Source: Lycocorax pyrrhopterus obiensis
Lineage: Eukaryota; Chordata; Aves; Passeriformes; Paradisaeidae
Direction: 5' to 3'
Length of the DNA: 64,000 nt
Assembly (NCBI GenBank): GCA_014706295.1
Contig: JACSVZ010000004.1
Location: 90,031,047-90,095,046, forward strand
This document shows positions 36,338 to 47,818 of the stretch, piece by piece. The first letter of the stretch is position 1. The number at the start of each line of letters is the position of its first letter. The position numbers were made by a program, and so were the translations under genes. The notes under the pieces were generated by a model. That model did not search any database and was not told the origin of the DNA. It was given only the letters and a program-made list of their open reading frames with translations.

Positions 36338-38960
36338 GTTCATAAAATCAACAAGGTTGGAAGAGACCTTTAAGATCATCCAGTCCAATCATCAGCACCA
36401 CCACTGTAACCCCAAAACCACTACACCATCCCCCAGTGCCAGATCTAGATGCTTCCTAAATATTACCAGGGATGGTGACTCCACCACCTCCCTGGGTAAC
36501 CTATTCCAATGCCTGACCACCCTAACAGTGAAATTTTTTTCTAATATCTAATTTGAATCTCCCCTGTCTCAGTTTAAGGCCATTTTCTCTGGTCCTTTCA
36601 CTGCAGGCACAGTAGAAGAGACCAACTCCCACCTCACCACAATCTCACAACAAACCCAGCTCCCTCAGCTGTTCCTTATAAGACATTTTCTAGTCCTTTC
36701 ATGAGCCTTGTTGCCCTAAACTGGATACATTGCAGTATCCTTCATGCCCTTTTTAAAGTGTGGGGCTCAGAACTGAATGCAGTTCTCAAGGCCTCACCAG
36801 TGCCAAGTACAGGAGGCAATCACTGTCCTGCTCCTACTGTGTCGCTGTTTTCCCCACGGACGAGTACAGAAATGACAGGAAGTCCAGGCTCAGGGATAAA
36901 TGGAAGTGCTTTAATGATTTCTCAGAAGGCTTTTATATTATAGTTCACAAAAATGTATTAAATGGCATAAGGTAATTGGTTTTTTGCCATCCACCCCTTA
37001 AGGGGATTGGTCAAGTTCTAAGACACCCATCTCTGAATGTTTTTCTAGTTAGAACCATAAAAATTCTGCAAAACAACCTGCAGCTGCAAGAAGTTTACAA
37101 AACTGTAACATTGTTTTGACTTACTTGAATGGGAAAGACAGAACTCTCACAAAAATGCTGCAGAGAGCTGAAGAAATTCTCTGCTGAAGCTTTTTCAGCA
37201 TCCATACCACTGGCCACAGGCCAGGATGCCATTGGCCTTCTTGGCCCCCTGGGCACATGCTGGCTCATGATCAGCTGCTGTTGACCAACACCCAGGTCTT
37301 TGCCTGCTGGGCGTCTTTCCAGCCACTCTGCCCCAAGCCTGTAGCACTGCAGGAGGTTGTGGCCAAAGTGTACAACCCAGAAGTTGTCTTTGTTGAACCT
37401 CATACTGTTGGTCTCAACCCTTCAATCCAGTCTGTCCAGGTACCTCTGCAGAACCTTCCTGCCCTCCAGCAGATCAAACCTCCCACCCAACTTGGTGTCG
37501 TCCACGAACTTGCTAATGATAGACCCAATCCCCTCATTCAGATCACCAATAAAGATATTCAATAGGACTGGGCCCAACACTGATCCCTAGGGGATACCAC
37601 TAGTGAGTGGCTGCCAGCTGGATGCAGCTCCATTCACCACCACTCCCTGGGCCCGGCCATCCAGACAGTTCTTAACCCAGCAAAGAGTGCACCTGTCCAA
37701 GCCATGGGCTGCTAATTTTTCCAGGAGAAGGCCATGGGAGACATTGTCAAAGGCTTTGCTGAAGTCCAGGTAGACAACACCCACAGCCTTCCCCTCATCC
37801 ACCAGGAGGGTCATCTGGTCATAAAAGGAGATCAGGTTAGTCAGGCAGGACCTGCCCTTCCTAAACCTGTGCTAGCTGGATCTGATCCCTTGGTTGTCCA
37901 GTCTGTGCTATGTGATTGCACTCAAGATGATCTGCTCCATAACCCTGTCGGGTACTGAGGTCAGGCTGACAGGCCTGTAGTTTCCCAGATCTTCCTTCTG
38001 GCCCTTCTTGTGGATGAGCACCACATTGGCCAACCTCCAGCTGGCCTCCTTATCTGTGACCTCCCTGGTTAGCCAGGAGTGGTGATAAATGATGGAGAGC
38101 AGCTCAGCAAACTCTTCCAACAGTTCCTTCATCACTTTAGAATGGATCCCATCTGGTCCCATAGACTTGTGAGCATCTAAGTGCCTCAGCAAGCCACTGT
38201 TTCCTCCATTAGAGGGAGTCCATTCTGCTCCCTGTCCCTGTCCACAAGCTCAGGAGACCAGTTGTCCTGAGGATCACTGGTCTTACTGTTGGAGACTGAG
38301 GCAAAGAATATGTGAAGTGCCTCAGCCTTTTCCTCTTCTTTGGTGACTATATTTCCCCTCATGTCCAATACGGAATGGAGGTTTTCCTTGCCCCTTCTTT
38401 TGCTATTAATGCATTTATAAGAACACTTTTTATTATTCTTTACAGAAGTGGCCAGATTAAGTTCCAGATGAGATTTTGCCTCTCTAATTTTCTTTCACCA
38501 CGACGTAATGACATCCTTAAACACTTCCTGAGTTGTCTGTCCCTTCTTCCAAAAGTGATACACCCTCTTTTTTTCCCTGAGTTCCCGCAAAAGCTCCCTG
38601 CTCAGCCAGGCCGGTCATTTTCCCTGCTGGCTCATCTTTTGGCACAGAGGGATGGCCTGTTCCTGCACCTTCAAGATTACTTCCTTAAAGTATGTACAGC
38701 CTTCCTGGACCTCTTTGTTTTTAAGATCTTCTTTCCAAGGGACTTTCTGAATCAGTGTCCCAGATAGACCAAAGTCTGCCCTCTGGAAATGCAGGGTAGA
38801 GGTTTTATTAATGTTCCTCTTAGCTTCACCAAATATTGCAACTTCTATCATATCGTGGTCATTGTGCCCAAGAAGACCTCTGACCACATTTCCCACCAGC
38901 TCTTCTCTGTTTGTAAACAGCAGATCTAGGGGAGCCTCACCCCTGAAAGGCTCACTTATA
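36338..38960 (-). mobile_element. CR1 LINE, longest copy: 3' UTR, RT and endonuclease
   Basis: Reverse-oriented CR1 of about 2.26 kb after removing the nested LTR. From its 3' end: the terminal region with 'aaggttggaagagacctt' (36353), then the end of ORF2, the RT and part of the endonuclease. RT signatures on the minus strand: 'NYRPVSLTSVP' and 'GPDGIHSKVMKEL' (37908-38192); 'VVYLDFSKAFDNVSH' (37587-37814), the catalytic Asp block; and '[11 protein letters not shown]' (near 37490), the YxDD-type motif. Endonuclease C-terminal signature: 'DHDMIEVAIFGEA' and 'STLHFQRADFGL' (38615-38896). Dead: the conserved Q after 'LTSGIP' is a TAG, and there are frame changes. The 5' half of ORF2 and all of ORF1 are missing. 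Confidence 0.95.
36840..37200 (-). mobile_element. Solo LTR (family C), 361 bp, nested in CR1
   Basis: CR1 is continuous on both sides ('caatcactgtcctgctcc' to the left, 'ccaggatgccattggcctt' to the right), and this block is foreign to it. Read on the minus strand it starts TG (37200) and ends CA (36840). It has a TATA-like 'TATAATATAAAAG' at 36930-36942 and an ATTAAA polyadenylation signal at 36910-36915, in the order U3-R-U5. The CR1 6-mers 'ctactg' (left) and 'ccactg' (a few bases beyond the right edge) look like an imperfect target duplication, so the right edge may be off by a few bases. No internal genes. Confidence 0.8.
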
Positions 38961-39269
38961 TGTTTACATCTTTGAATATTGTCGATTCCAAACTATATGG
39001 TCTTTTCTTGTGTTTAACAACAATAGGGGTTTTTTTCCACATAATTTCATATATTCAAGCATAATGGTATGCTCATCAGACTGAAGAAAACTTAACTTAT
39101 TTAATGCCAACCATTCACATGGCTGGCACACAACTTTTGCTTTCTTAATTAAAGTATTCTTTTGTCTACCCAAGAGTATTTTTGCCTTCCTTCTATTTTC
39201 TCCAGGTCCCACAGGAGAGGGGAGTCAGTGAGAAATTGGGTGAGTGCTGTCTGGGATCAACCCGCTACA
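38961..39269 (+). mobile_element. LTR-like element (family D) abutting CR1
   Basis: Starts 'tgtttacatctttg' exactly where CR1 stops and ends 'gggatcaacccgctaca', the typical avian LTR 3' edge. 'cttaattaaagtattctttt' (39145) resembles the polyadenylation/R region, and the following 'tgccttccttctattttctc' resembles U5 of family A. Flanking 6-mers 'cttata' and 'cctaca' agree at 4 of 6. The first half does not resemble the other LTRs in the window, so the family is unassigned. Confidence 0.55.
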
Positions 39270-41566
39270 CCTACATAATCCCAAATTCGAGAAAAAAGAT
39301 AAGCAAAAAGTTGGGCATTGCTGTGCATGACATGACATATTTCTAAAGTATTTGGTTTGGGTTTTTTTTATTAAAGGAATTCTGCAACTGCTGAGCACAA
39401 TCAGATGGAAAATTGCTAGTGTTCATTTGTGAATGAATCAGAAAATCAGAAAATCTGCATGTTAGTACACAGCTTTAGAAAAAGTAAAATAAAATAATAA
39501 AATTTTCCTGTGGAAAAAGAAATGTAGTCACATTGGTACAGTTAGAACATGTTCATTTCACCAAAAAATCATCCTCAGGAAGTGAGTGAAGGCAGTTGAA
39601 GTGTTTTAAAAAAGTCAGCTGCCCAAATGATTTAATCCTACCTGAGATGAGTGTTGAAGTATATACATTGATGTAGTCCCTTTGAGTCCCATATTTGCTA
39701 GATTTGAGCATATACTATGTTATTCATTACACATATAATAACTCTTGACCTCACTTGTGACTCACTCCATTACTCGTTTTCATAAAAAATCACAAGTGCA
39801 CTTTCCAATTACACATCTATTTCTGAAAATACACTGTATTCTACAAAGCAGAATTCAGTTAATGGTGAGCATAGTTAATAGAGTATGAAAATCAATGTAT
39901 GTTTAGCTACAGAAGTGCAACAAGAAATTGCTTGGTTTTCTCTGTTCTTACAAACCTTACACTTTCCCCTGTTCATTCTGGGAAAAAAAAAAAAACAAAA
40001 CGACAACTTATACTGTTTAGTGACGTATTTTCGTATTTCAGGGAATCTTACCGATATTCCAGAGTTAATATTTTCTTTTCCAAAGAAAATACACTCCAGG
40101 CATATATCATACCATAAAAAGAATATATCACTAAGAAAGAACACTATTACATATTTAAAAGAAATAAGTCCTTAAAGAAAGGCTGCTCTGTTCATAAGGA
40201 ATAATTCAGACTTTCTCACGTGAGGATCATTTAGTATTGCAGGCTGAAAGTCTGCACTGTGTTCTTCATCATAAGCCAGTGCATGATCAATAACCTGTTA
40301 CTGAAACATACAGCATTGCTGCAATCTATTCCAACTTGCCTCTTACAGCATTCTCTTGACAACCTAAGGCTCTTTTCATCACATTGTCACTGTAATTATA
40401 GTGTTATTTTTATAATATCATCAAATGACATTTTCAAGTTCATACACACCATATAGACCCTTATAGTTTGACTGTACAATCAATTTATTTGTCTCATTCC
40501 TTATTACAAAAGTTTCACAGTCTCAGTCTCATGCATTCATATCTTGGATACTTGGAGAAGCTGGGAAAGCATAGAGCTATTAGCTTGCCTGTAAATATTG
40601 AGCCAAAAGGTGCTAAGATAGATTAAAATATTAGGGTTTGGTTCTACGAATGCTTGAAGAATATTTTAGAATAGTAATCAATTAGTATGGTACTTGTTCA
40701 AGAACTATTGAATAATTTTTTCAGAGCAGGAAATGTTTCAAAGATTCAAGAAAAATAAAAATAAAATCTTCCATGTTCCACAGTTGATTTTTAACATGAA
40801 GCACAATGACACGATTCTTCCCACTCCTGAAATCCCATCAAATTTGTCAATAATTAGTCAATAGCCTATAACCAAATTGAATACAACTGCCTTTTTATCT
40901 TCTTTGCACTGGAAAGCTCAGTTTCAGACTTCAGTGTACTTAAACAGAAAATTAGATTTTTCGACAATGTTCTAGTCTTCTATAAACAAATGTGAATTTC
41001 CTCTTGAGAACAAGAAAGTGATGGGTTTATTTGTATAAAGTCTTCTCTTACCTAAAAGAAATTGGTACGCTGAAAAGAGCTTCTCTTAAATATCTCTCTT
41101 CTAAATATTCCATATAAGTAATTAAGACATTGTGAAAGTTATCACAGTGGATGACACGTAAGACAAAAAACAGGTGTCTTCAGTCCCACATTATTAAGAT
41201 GAATATGGACTAGCTATGGGGACTGGAAGGTTTTTCAACATGCAGAAGTTAGAGTAGATGATCCTTAATTTCTTATGGTCTCGAACCCTATAATGAATAA
41301 CACTGCACAAAGGTCTGATCTTTTCAGACTACTGGGGAATCAGTTTGGGCAGGAGTGTGTGCCATTTTACAATCGATCTATGTATACCCTAGTTCTTTGC
41401 CCAGCAGCAACAAACCCTTACTATTTATTGCATATATATAAAGTCTGATGATAAGCAGTAAGTGCACACAGGCTTTTTTTTCTGTTGGGTTGTGCTGACA
41501 TATTTCCATTGCCATTTCAGACATTTCTGCATTTCAGATTTTCAGTTTAGTTCTATCCTTTCACTA
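39270..41566. other. AT-rich stretch with one possible CR1 tail
   Basis: 41235-41300 contains 'agagtagatgatccttaatt' followed by 'ggtctcgaaccctataatga', which could be a very decayed CR1 3' end in sense orientation. Nothing else identified. Confidence 0.4.
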
Positions 41567-42530
41567 TGTTGTGGTTTAACCTCAGCCAGCAGCTATGCCC
41601 CACACAGCCGCTCGCTTTCTCCCCTAGGTGGGATGGGGGAGAGAATCAGAAGAGTAGAAGCAGAGAAAGAGCATGGGTCGAGACAAAGACAGCTTAACAC
41701 GTGGAGCAAAAGCCGTGCATGCAAGCAAAGCAAAACAAGGAATTCATCCACCGCTTCCCATGGCCAGGCAGGTGTTCAGCCATCCCTGGGATAGCAGGGC
41801 CCCCTCACATATAATGGTGACTTGGGAAGACAAACAGCATCAACGTTGCCCCCTTCCTTCTTCTTCCCCCCGTTTTATAAGCTGAGCATGATGCCATATG
41901 GACTGAGTATGGGGTCCTACACTTGGGTCACAACAACCCCATGCAGCGCTACAGGCCTGAGGCAGAGTGGCTGGAAAGTTGCTCAGCAGAAAAGGACCTG
42001 GGGATGCTGGTCAACAGCAGCTGAACATGAGCCAGTGTGTGCCCAGGTGGCCAAAAAGGCTGATGGCATTCTGGACGTTGTCAGAAACAGTGTGGCCAGC
42101 AGAACAGGGTAAGTTGTTGTGCCTCTCTACTTGGCACTGGTGAGGCTGCATCTCAAATCCTTTGTTCAGTTTTGGGCCCCTAACTGCAAGGAAGACACAG
42201 TGGCACTGGAATATCAGCTTTTGCTTTCCAAATAAGGGCAACAAAGTTGGACTTGATGATCTTAGAGGTCTTTTCCAACTTTAATGAATCTGTGATTTTA
42301 TGATATCCCTTTGGCCAGTTGGGGTCAGCTGTCCTAGCTGTGTAGTCTCCCTGCTTCTTGTGCACCCCCAGCCTCCTTGCTGGTGGGATGGTGTGAGAAG
42401 CAGAAAAGGCCTTGACTGTGTGTGAGCACAGCTCAGAAACAATGAAAACATTGTTTTCAGCACAAATCCAAAAAAACAGCCCCAGGACCACCTAGTATGA
42501 AGCAGATTAATTTTTGACAAACCCAGCACA
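41567..42530 (-). mobile_element. Solo LTR (ERVL-like family A), interrupted by a CR1
   Basis: Plus strand starts 'tgttgtggtttaacctcagc' and ends 'gacaaacccagcaca'. Internal landmarks in inverse order: 'aggtgggatgggggagagaa', 'gacaaagacagcttaac', 'caaggaattcatccaccgct', 'ggcaggtgttcagccatccc', 'cttgggaagacaaac', and a TATA-type 'ttttataagc' at 41873. After the CR1 insert comes 'tatccctttggccagttggg', then 'aaaaggccttgactgtgtg'. Flanking 5-mers 'cacta' (41562-41566) and 'cactc' (42531-42535) match at 4 of 5, as expected for an ERVL-type 5-bp duplication. Without the insert the LTR is ~556 bp, close to full length. No internal viral genes. Confidence 0.9.
41897..42304 (+). mobile_element. CR1 LINE nested in the LTR
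   Basis: Interrupts the LTR between 'gccatatg' and 'atatcccttt'. Sense CR1 blocks: 'ggtcctacacttgggtcaca', 'gaaaaggacctggggatgct', 'caggtggccaaaaaggctga', 'tgaggctgcatctcaaatcc', then a jump to the tail 'ttggacttgatgatcttaga' and 'ctgtgattttatga'. It is 5'-truncated and has an internal deletion of a few hundred bases before the tail. A few LTR bases appear lost at the junction, fitting CR1's habit of leaving no clean duplication. It postdates the LTR. Confidence 0.9.
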
Positions 42531-45500
42531 CACTCAAAACATTGTTTCTTGCCATTTCCCAAGTTTACTGTGAGGGCTTTTATTGCGACAAATAAAGGAG
42601 CTGGAAAGAGCATGAAGCAAATGAGACAAAACAGATTTATTTTAAGCTTTGTTCTACGGCATGTAAATTATTCTACAGAACAGTAGTCTTATTGTATTTG
42701 AATTATTAGTTGAATAAAACATCTAGGTCTTGAATCCACCTAAATCCTATTGTCACATATGACTTGGGTTAGATTTACAAAGATAACTGGATTCCTCACA
42801 GTGAACAGCACAAGCTACAAAAAGGTAACAGCTGAGATCCAAGAAGTAGCAAGCGAAATAAGTGTGGCAGAAAGATGAGAAAATAATTATAACATAAAAA
42901 GAATAGTAAAGAGACATCTACTTCAGAGATTTAATTGGATATAATGATTCTCTGGTTATATAGCACAAAGGTTGTATAGCACATCAAAGGTTATATAGCA
43001 CACCCAAAGGTTATACAGCACATCAGCTGCCTTGAATTGCTAAAAGTAAGCAACCTGAAAAAGAAGAAAATAAAAGCAAAACAGGCATACTCAGTGAAAA
43101 TCCTAACTGTAACTCAATAGGAAGTCAATCTTGATGAAATTATAATGCCAAGTACATTTTACAGCTCAAAAAATACCTGGAAAGCATGTCTTTGCTTCTG
43201 TTAGTGGAAATAAATTCTTTCTGTCTGCTTACACTTAACTCTCTCCAGAGTTATAAAGTTTTGACAGCAAGTGTCTGAGTAGTGGAATGGCAAAACAAAA
43301 TGCAGTTGTCATTTTGGACACCAACAATAGGAAGCTCAAGTTCTTTTTCATGAACCACTGTTCTTGCAGTCAAACTCTGCTGTCAGATATAAAAATGGCA
43401 TTTTATGTGATGGCAGCATTAAGCCCAAAAAAGAAAGTGAAAGAAAAGTTTATCATGAAATAAAATATATGAAAGGTCAGCACAACAAATATCATTACAG
43501 GACCCAACAGAAGAATTATAATCATCCTGCCACTCACATTTCTACCAGAAGTGCATCATATTTTAGTACAAGAGAAGAATGAATGTACTTGAACTTATGT
43601 ACTTTAAGTATTATGTTAGAAAAAAAGGCAGTAAAAAATTTTGATGCAAATACTGCACATACTGTTAGATGAGCTAGTATTTCCTCTCACAAAGTCTATG
43701 CAATTTTCAAATATATTTTGTAATATCTTGTATTAGATTATTATCTGAACAGAACTGCCCTTTATACAAACATGACAAGAATTTCTTCTAGTCAGAAAAA
43801 GGAAATCAGCAAAAATACACTGCGATTATTACAATGATTTTCCATTACTTGTAATACCTTATTCAGTTCTTGTCATCCTTCTTAACTATATATAGTAGAA
43901 AATAGACGATTTCAAGGATGATGATATGAAAGATTAAAAGCATGGAAAGATTTATCTATGAAAAAAATCAGGAAAAAAAAGATTAATTTAAAATTACAGA
44001 CTGAAATACAAATACTTTTAAAAATGTTGAATATTGCAATTTAAAGGACCACACATTCTCTTTATACATTCTAAAAACAAAATCCAAAAGGTATTTCATG
44101 AACTTAATAGCTGAATTTTAGATCTAACTGTTTCAAGATATAACTGAGATAAAGAACTTTTGATGTCTCAAAGAAAAGCGCAAGTTAAATATATAAAAAT
44201 TATTTTCGTAATAGTACAGATAGAAGTGACTAAATCAAACATTAACGGTAGTATATATCATGACTGTATATTATGTAGTGTATTGTGTTCTGAAATTATT
44301 CTGACCAAAATGGAGTAGAGGGGAAATTGTATTCCTTGCCTGATGATACGTTTCATGTTTTTTTTAAATACTACTGTACTCTAACCAGGCACAAGTAAAT
44401 ACTTTCTTTTCAAGACTGGTTGCAATGTTTCTTTTTTTTGTTGTTGTTACAATTAAAGGGAAGTGGCAGATGAATCAAAGACAACCATCAGTATACTCAG
44501 TAGAAGGTCCACAGAGTCAGAGAAAGATCCCAGAAACTTTGAGCATGGTGATGGAGGCAGATGGCACTAAGATGGATTCTAGTCACTCTGCTCCTCCATT
44601 GTTTTGGCTTTGCTATAAATGGCAGCCTAGGGAACATTTCAGAAACATTTCAATAGACTTTTGCAATTTTGAAAAAGTTCAAATTTTCTCATTAAAAGAA
44701 CTCATAAGTCCATAAAAATAATTACAAAATAGTTCTAACAACTTCCAGAGAAACCTTTCACGCTTTTAGAGTCTATTCATGCATAAGATAGACAGCTCAG
44801 ATAACCAGATTACTTATTTAAATCTTCAACTCAAATCTTTTTTGTTATAGAGAATCTGAGAAAACACTTGTTATAACAGAAAACTATTACATTTTCTTTC
44901 TGTGGTTGTATCACTTCTTTCTTCCAAATAAATCTTTTTCATGATGAGAATCAAGATACTGGCATATATGTAGCATTATTTTGCCTGTCTATAGCAAATA
45001 TGTGTGTCATGCTACACCACTGCATTCTAAGTTAGATACTACTTTCAGTCGAAAAGGATAGAAAGTTTGGGATTTTTTGCATTTTGCAGAGAAAAGAAAG
45101 TGGATAATCCTGTTGTGCAAGATTTTAACTATATTGAGTTCAATTTCAACAAGAGAAACTAAACATGTCAACTCAATACCACGCTCCTGAGTTTTTAGTT
45201 TCAAATATCTGTCTTGTGGGAGCAAGCAATTATCATTTCTGGGTTAATCCTCTTCAAGAAACAAAGAAGGGCAAGATTTATCCACTTATTAAGAGAATTC
45301 ATTTTGTTTCAAAATTTTTGACATGCCTCCAAAAATCAATCTCAATAAATGTCAAGGAACATGGAGACAGAGGTTATTTGTCTGTGATCAATTTTTATGT
45401 GACAAAGTAACGAAATGGTGAGAAATGAATTTCTTTAGTAACACAAATCATTCTGAGAAAGATATAGATGTTCTAGATATTCTGGGTCTGTATGAAATTG

Positions 45501-47761
45501 CATTATTTGTTTAGTGAAAAACAGAGTAGTGACAATTATGATTTTTCTGTCACAGACTTGGAATACATATGCTTGATTTTTCCTTATTCTCTTTTACACA
45601 TAGTCTTTTCCCAAGGGTTTGTCCAATCTTGAAGTTGATTTGCAGTACTCAAATCATCACAGTGTGTGTCTCAATTACTTCAATATGTAGTAAGGAAAGG
45701 TTGAAGAGATTGTATTATTTTTCCCTTGGTGGTGTTTTTCTTTCTGTATACTTCACCATGTTCTACAATTCACTAGTTTTGGATCAGAACAGATATAAAC
45801 TTATAAACCATAGAGCGTAAAGGATAGTCACAATATAATCCATTGATATTCAGAAAATACGATGAGAAAGTAGTAAAGTAAATAAAAATGAGTTGATGAA
45901 TTAATTTGAAAAATTTTGTGATCTTACTTTGGTTCTTGAAATCACAGAGTTATTAATGCAAAATATCTCCTAGACATCTCTTTTCATCTATTTTTCCCCT
46001 GAAAGGGAAACTTCAATATTTTTGTCCTTAAGTTGCAATATTTTTTATTATCTTTGATGAAATTTATATTATTGCCATTATTCATTATTTCTCTAATGCA
46101 TTTGCCAGAATCTTGGATTAAAAAAAGGCTTCCCATTTTTTCATACATGGTGCTTTATTTTAATTTTAAATAATGTTAATTTAATTTTAATTTTGTTCTC
46201 TTATTTTCGTATTGTTAAAACTGTATAATCTAGAGAATAAAAAATGATAAACCTTATCCTACCGAGATGTCTGCTATAAGTCAAATTAATTTTGTCCTAG
46301 AATGCAATTTGGTTTGGGTTTATTTGTTTGTTTGTTGCTTTTTTAAATTAACTAACTTAGATTCAGTTTGTTTAAGTCAAGCTAGCTGAATCCCACCATT
46401 CTGAGGAGGGTAGAGGTAAATATTTTTAGCCAAGTTCTGTGAAACAAATAAGCAAACGAATTAAAATCAGGTACTAGAAGTGATTTTTATGGATTGCTCA
46501 CTTCAAGTCTTCTTCCTTAAAGAGAAACCTTGAGAAAAATTACTATAAATTGTGGACCATAACTTCAGATTAACTCTTATTTTTTTTTCTTTCAGAAAAG
46601 TTAACAAAAGCATTTACAGTAGAAGAACACTAAGGTTTAAAGGAGAAACAACCCACTGCTCCCAAGAGCATAGCTCTAACATGTTTAAATCTTTTTTTTT
46701 TTAAATATTCTAGTCCCTTAGTAGTACTCTATGTCATGCTGGATGCGGAAATTTCAATTATATCATCATGTAACATTCAATACCAGCCTGTGAATTGCTG
46801 GCTTTTTCCAGACTGCCATACACTCTTCTTGTCTCATAATATAACTGGTGGCAATTGAAATACTATTTTACTTCAGAAAGATTTAGAATTTGCCATTTTT
46901 CCGTGAAGGGTTGGAAGATACGCATCTTTACATACTATACCCTGTATGTTTATATTGTATATACAAGATACACAATTGTTATATATTGTACGTACCAATG
47001 AACACTATGCTCATTGACTCCATACTTTCATGAAATGTCTTGGGGCAACCTTGGTTTCATGAATGTGTCATCCCTTAAATGCCTTCATAGGACACTATGT
47101 TAATTCTTTTACAGTTTTATGGCTACACTACATAAGTAACATCAATCGATTTTCAGAGAATCCTTAAAGGGATTATTCTTTTCTCTCTTCCATTCTTCTA
47201 TATTGTAATTTGGTTTAGCTTCAGGGATTGATACCAGTGGAAATTCTGTTTCCTCTTGCAATGTAAAAATCTAGCTTCGAAGGCATTGTCTTTGAAAAGA
47301 CACATTTAAGATGCTTTGATCAGTGTTTCTTATTTTCCTAAGTCTATTGAAGTTGCTTAAGTAATTCTAGAAAAATTTACGTTTCTCAGGGACTATAAAT
47401 AATTGAATATTCACATGCCTTTTAGCTTAGTAGAAAGTTATAGCATGGTTCATGTGGTTAATCTAACAGTAATTTCTAGTACAGATGTCATGAGTTTGTC
47501 CTAGAAACAGGAAATGAGGGCATACCCTGATTTTCAAGTGGGTGTTTAAGTTGGCTGTTTGGCATTGATCAAGTAATATCCATTATTACAATGATGTTAA
47601 AAATTTTCCTTACTGAAGTCTTGACGGAGCACTGTTTTAAAACAGAAATGGCCTATTAAGCCTCTGAGGAGGGAATCTGTATGAAGGAATACAACATTTC
47701 CTTTCTTCCAGTCATTTCATACCTGTAAAAAAATGTGTTAAGTAGTTAAAGCCAAGGTTTA
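42531..47761. other. AT-rich stretch with one minisatellite
   Basis: Apart from the small tandem array at 42954-43026, no repeat family, RNA or exon was recognised. A 96-codon frame at 44425-44715 is preceded by a pyrimidine-rich tract, but its peptide matches no family I know and it has no supporting neighbour exon. Confidence 0.5.
42954..43026. repeat. Four-unit minisatellite, 16-20 bp period
   Basis: Units start at 42954, 42970, 42989 and 43009, each beginning 'ggtt(a/g)ta(t/c)agcaca' followed by 0-4 variable bases and mostly 'aaa'. Four units with one or two substitutions each. Confidence 0.85.
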
Positions 47762-47818
47762 CAGAATCCCAGAGTCATAGAACAGCTGAGGGTGGAAGAG
47801 ATCTTTAAATATCATCAA
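47762..47818 (-). mobile_element. CR1 3' terminus stub, reverse orientation
   Basis: 'acagaatcccagagtcatag' and 'ggtggaagagatctttaaat' are the reversed terminal repeats and the first block of a CR1 3' end. Only ~57 bp are present before sense-oriented CR1 ORF2 begins, so two CR1 pieces meet here in opposite orientation. Confidence 0.65.

Noticed and set aside
38312..38767. 151-codon plus-strand frame
   Set aside because: It is the antisense shadow of CR1 ORF2, whose true frame is on the minus strand.
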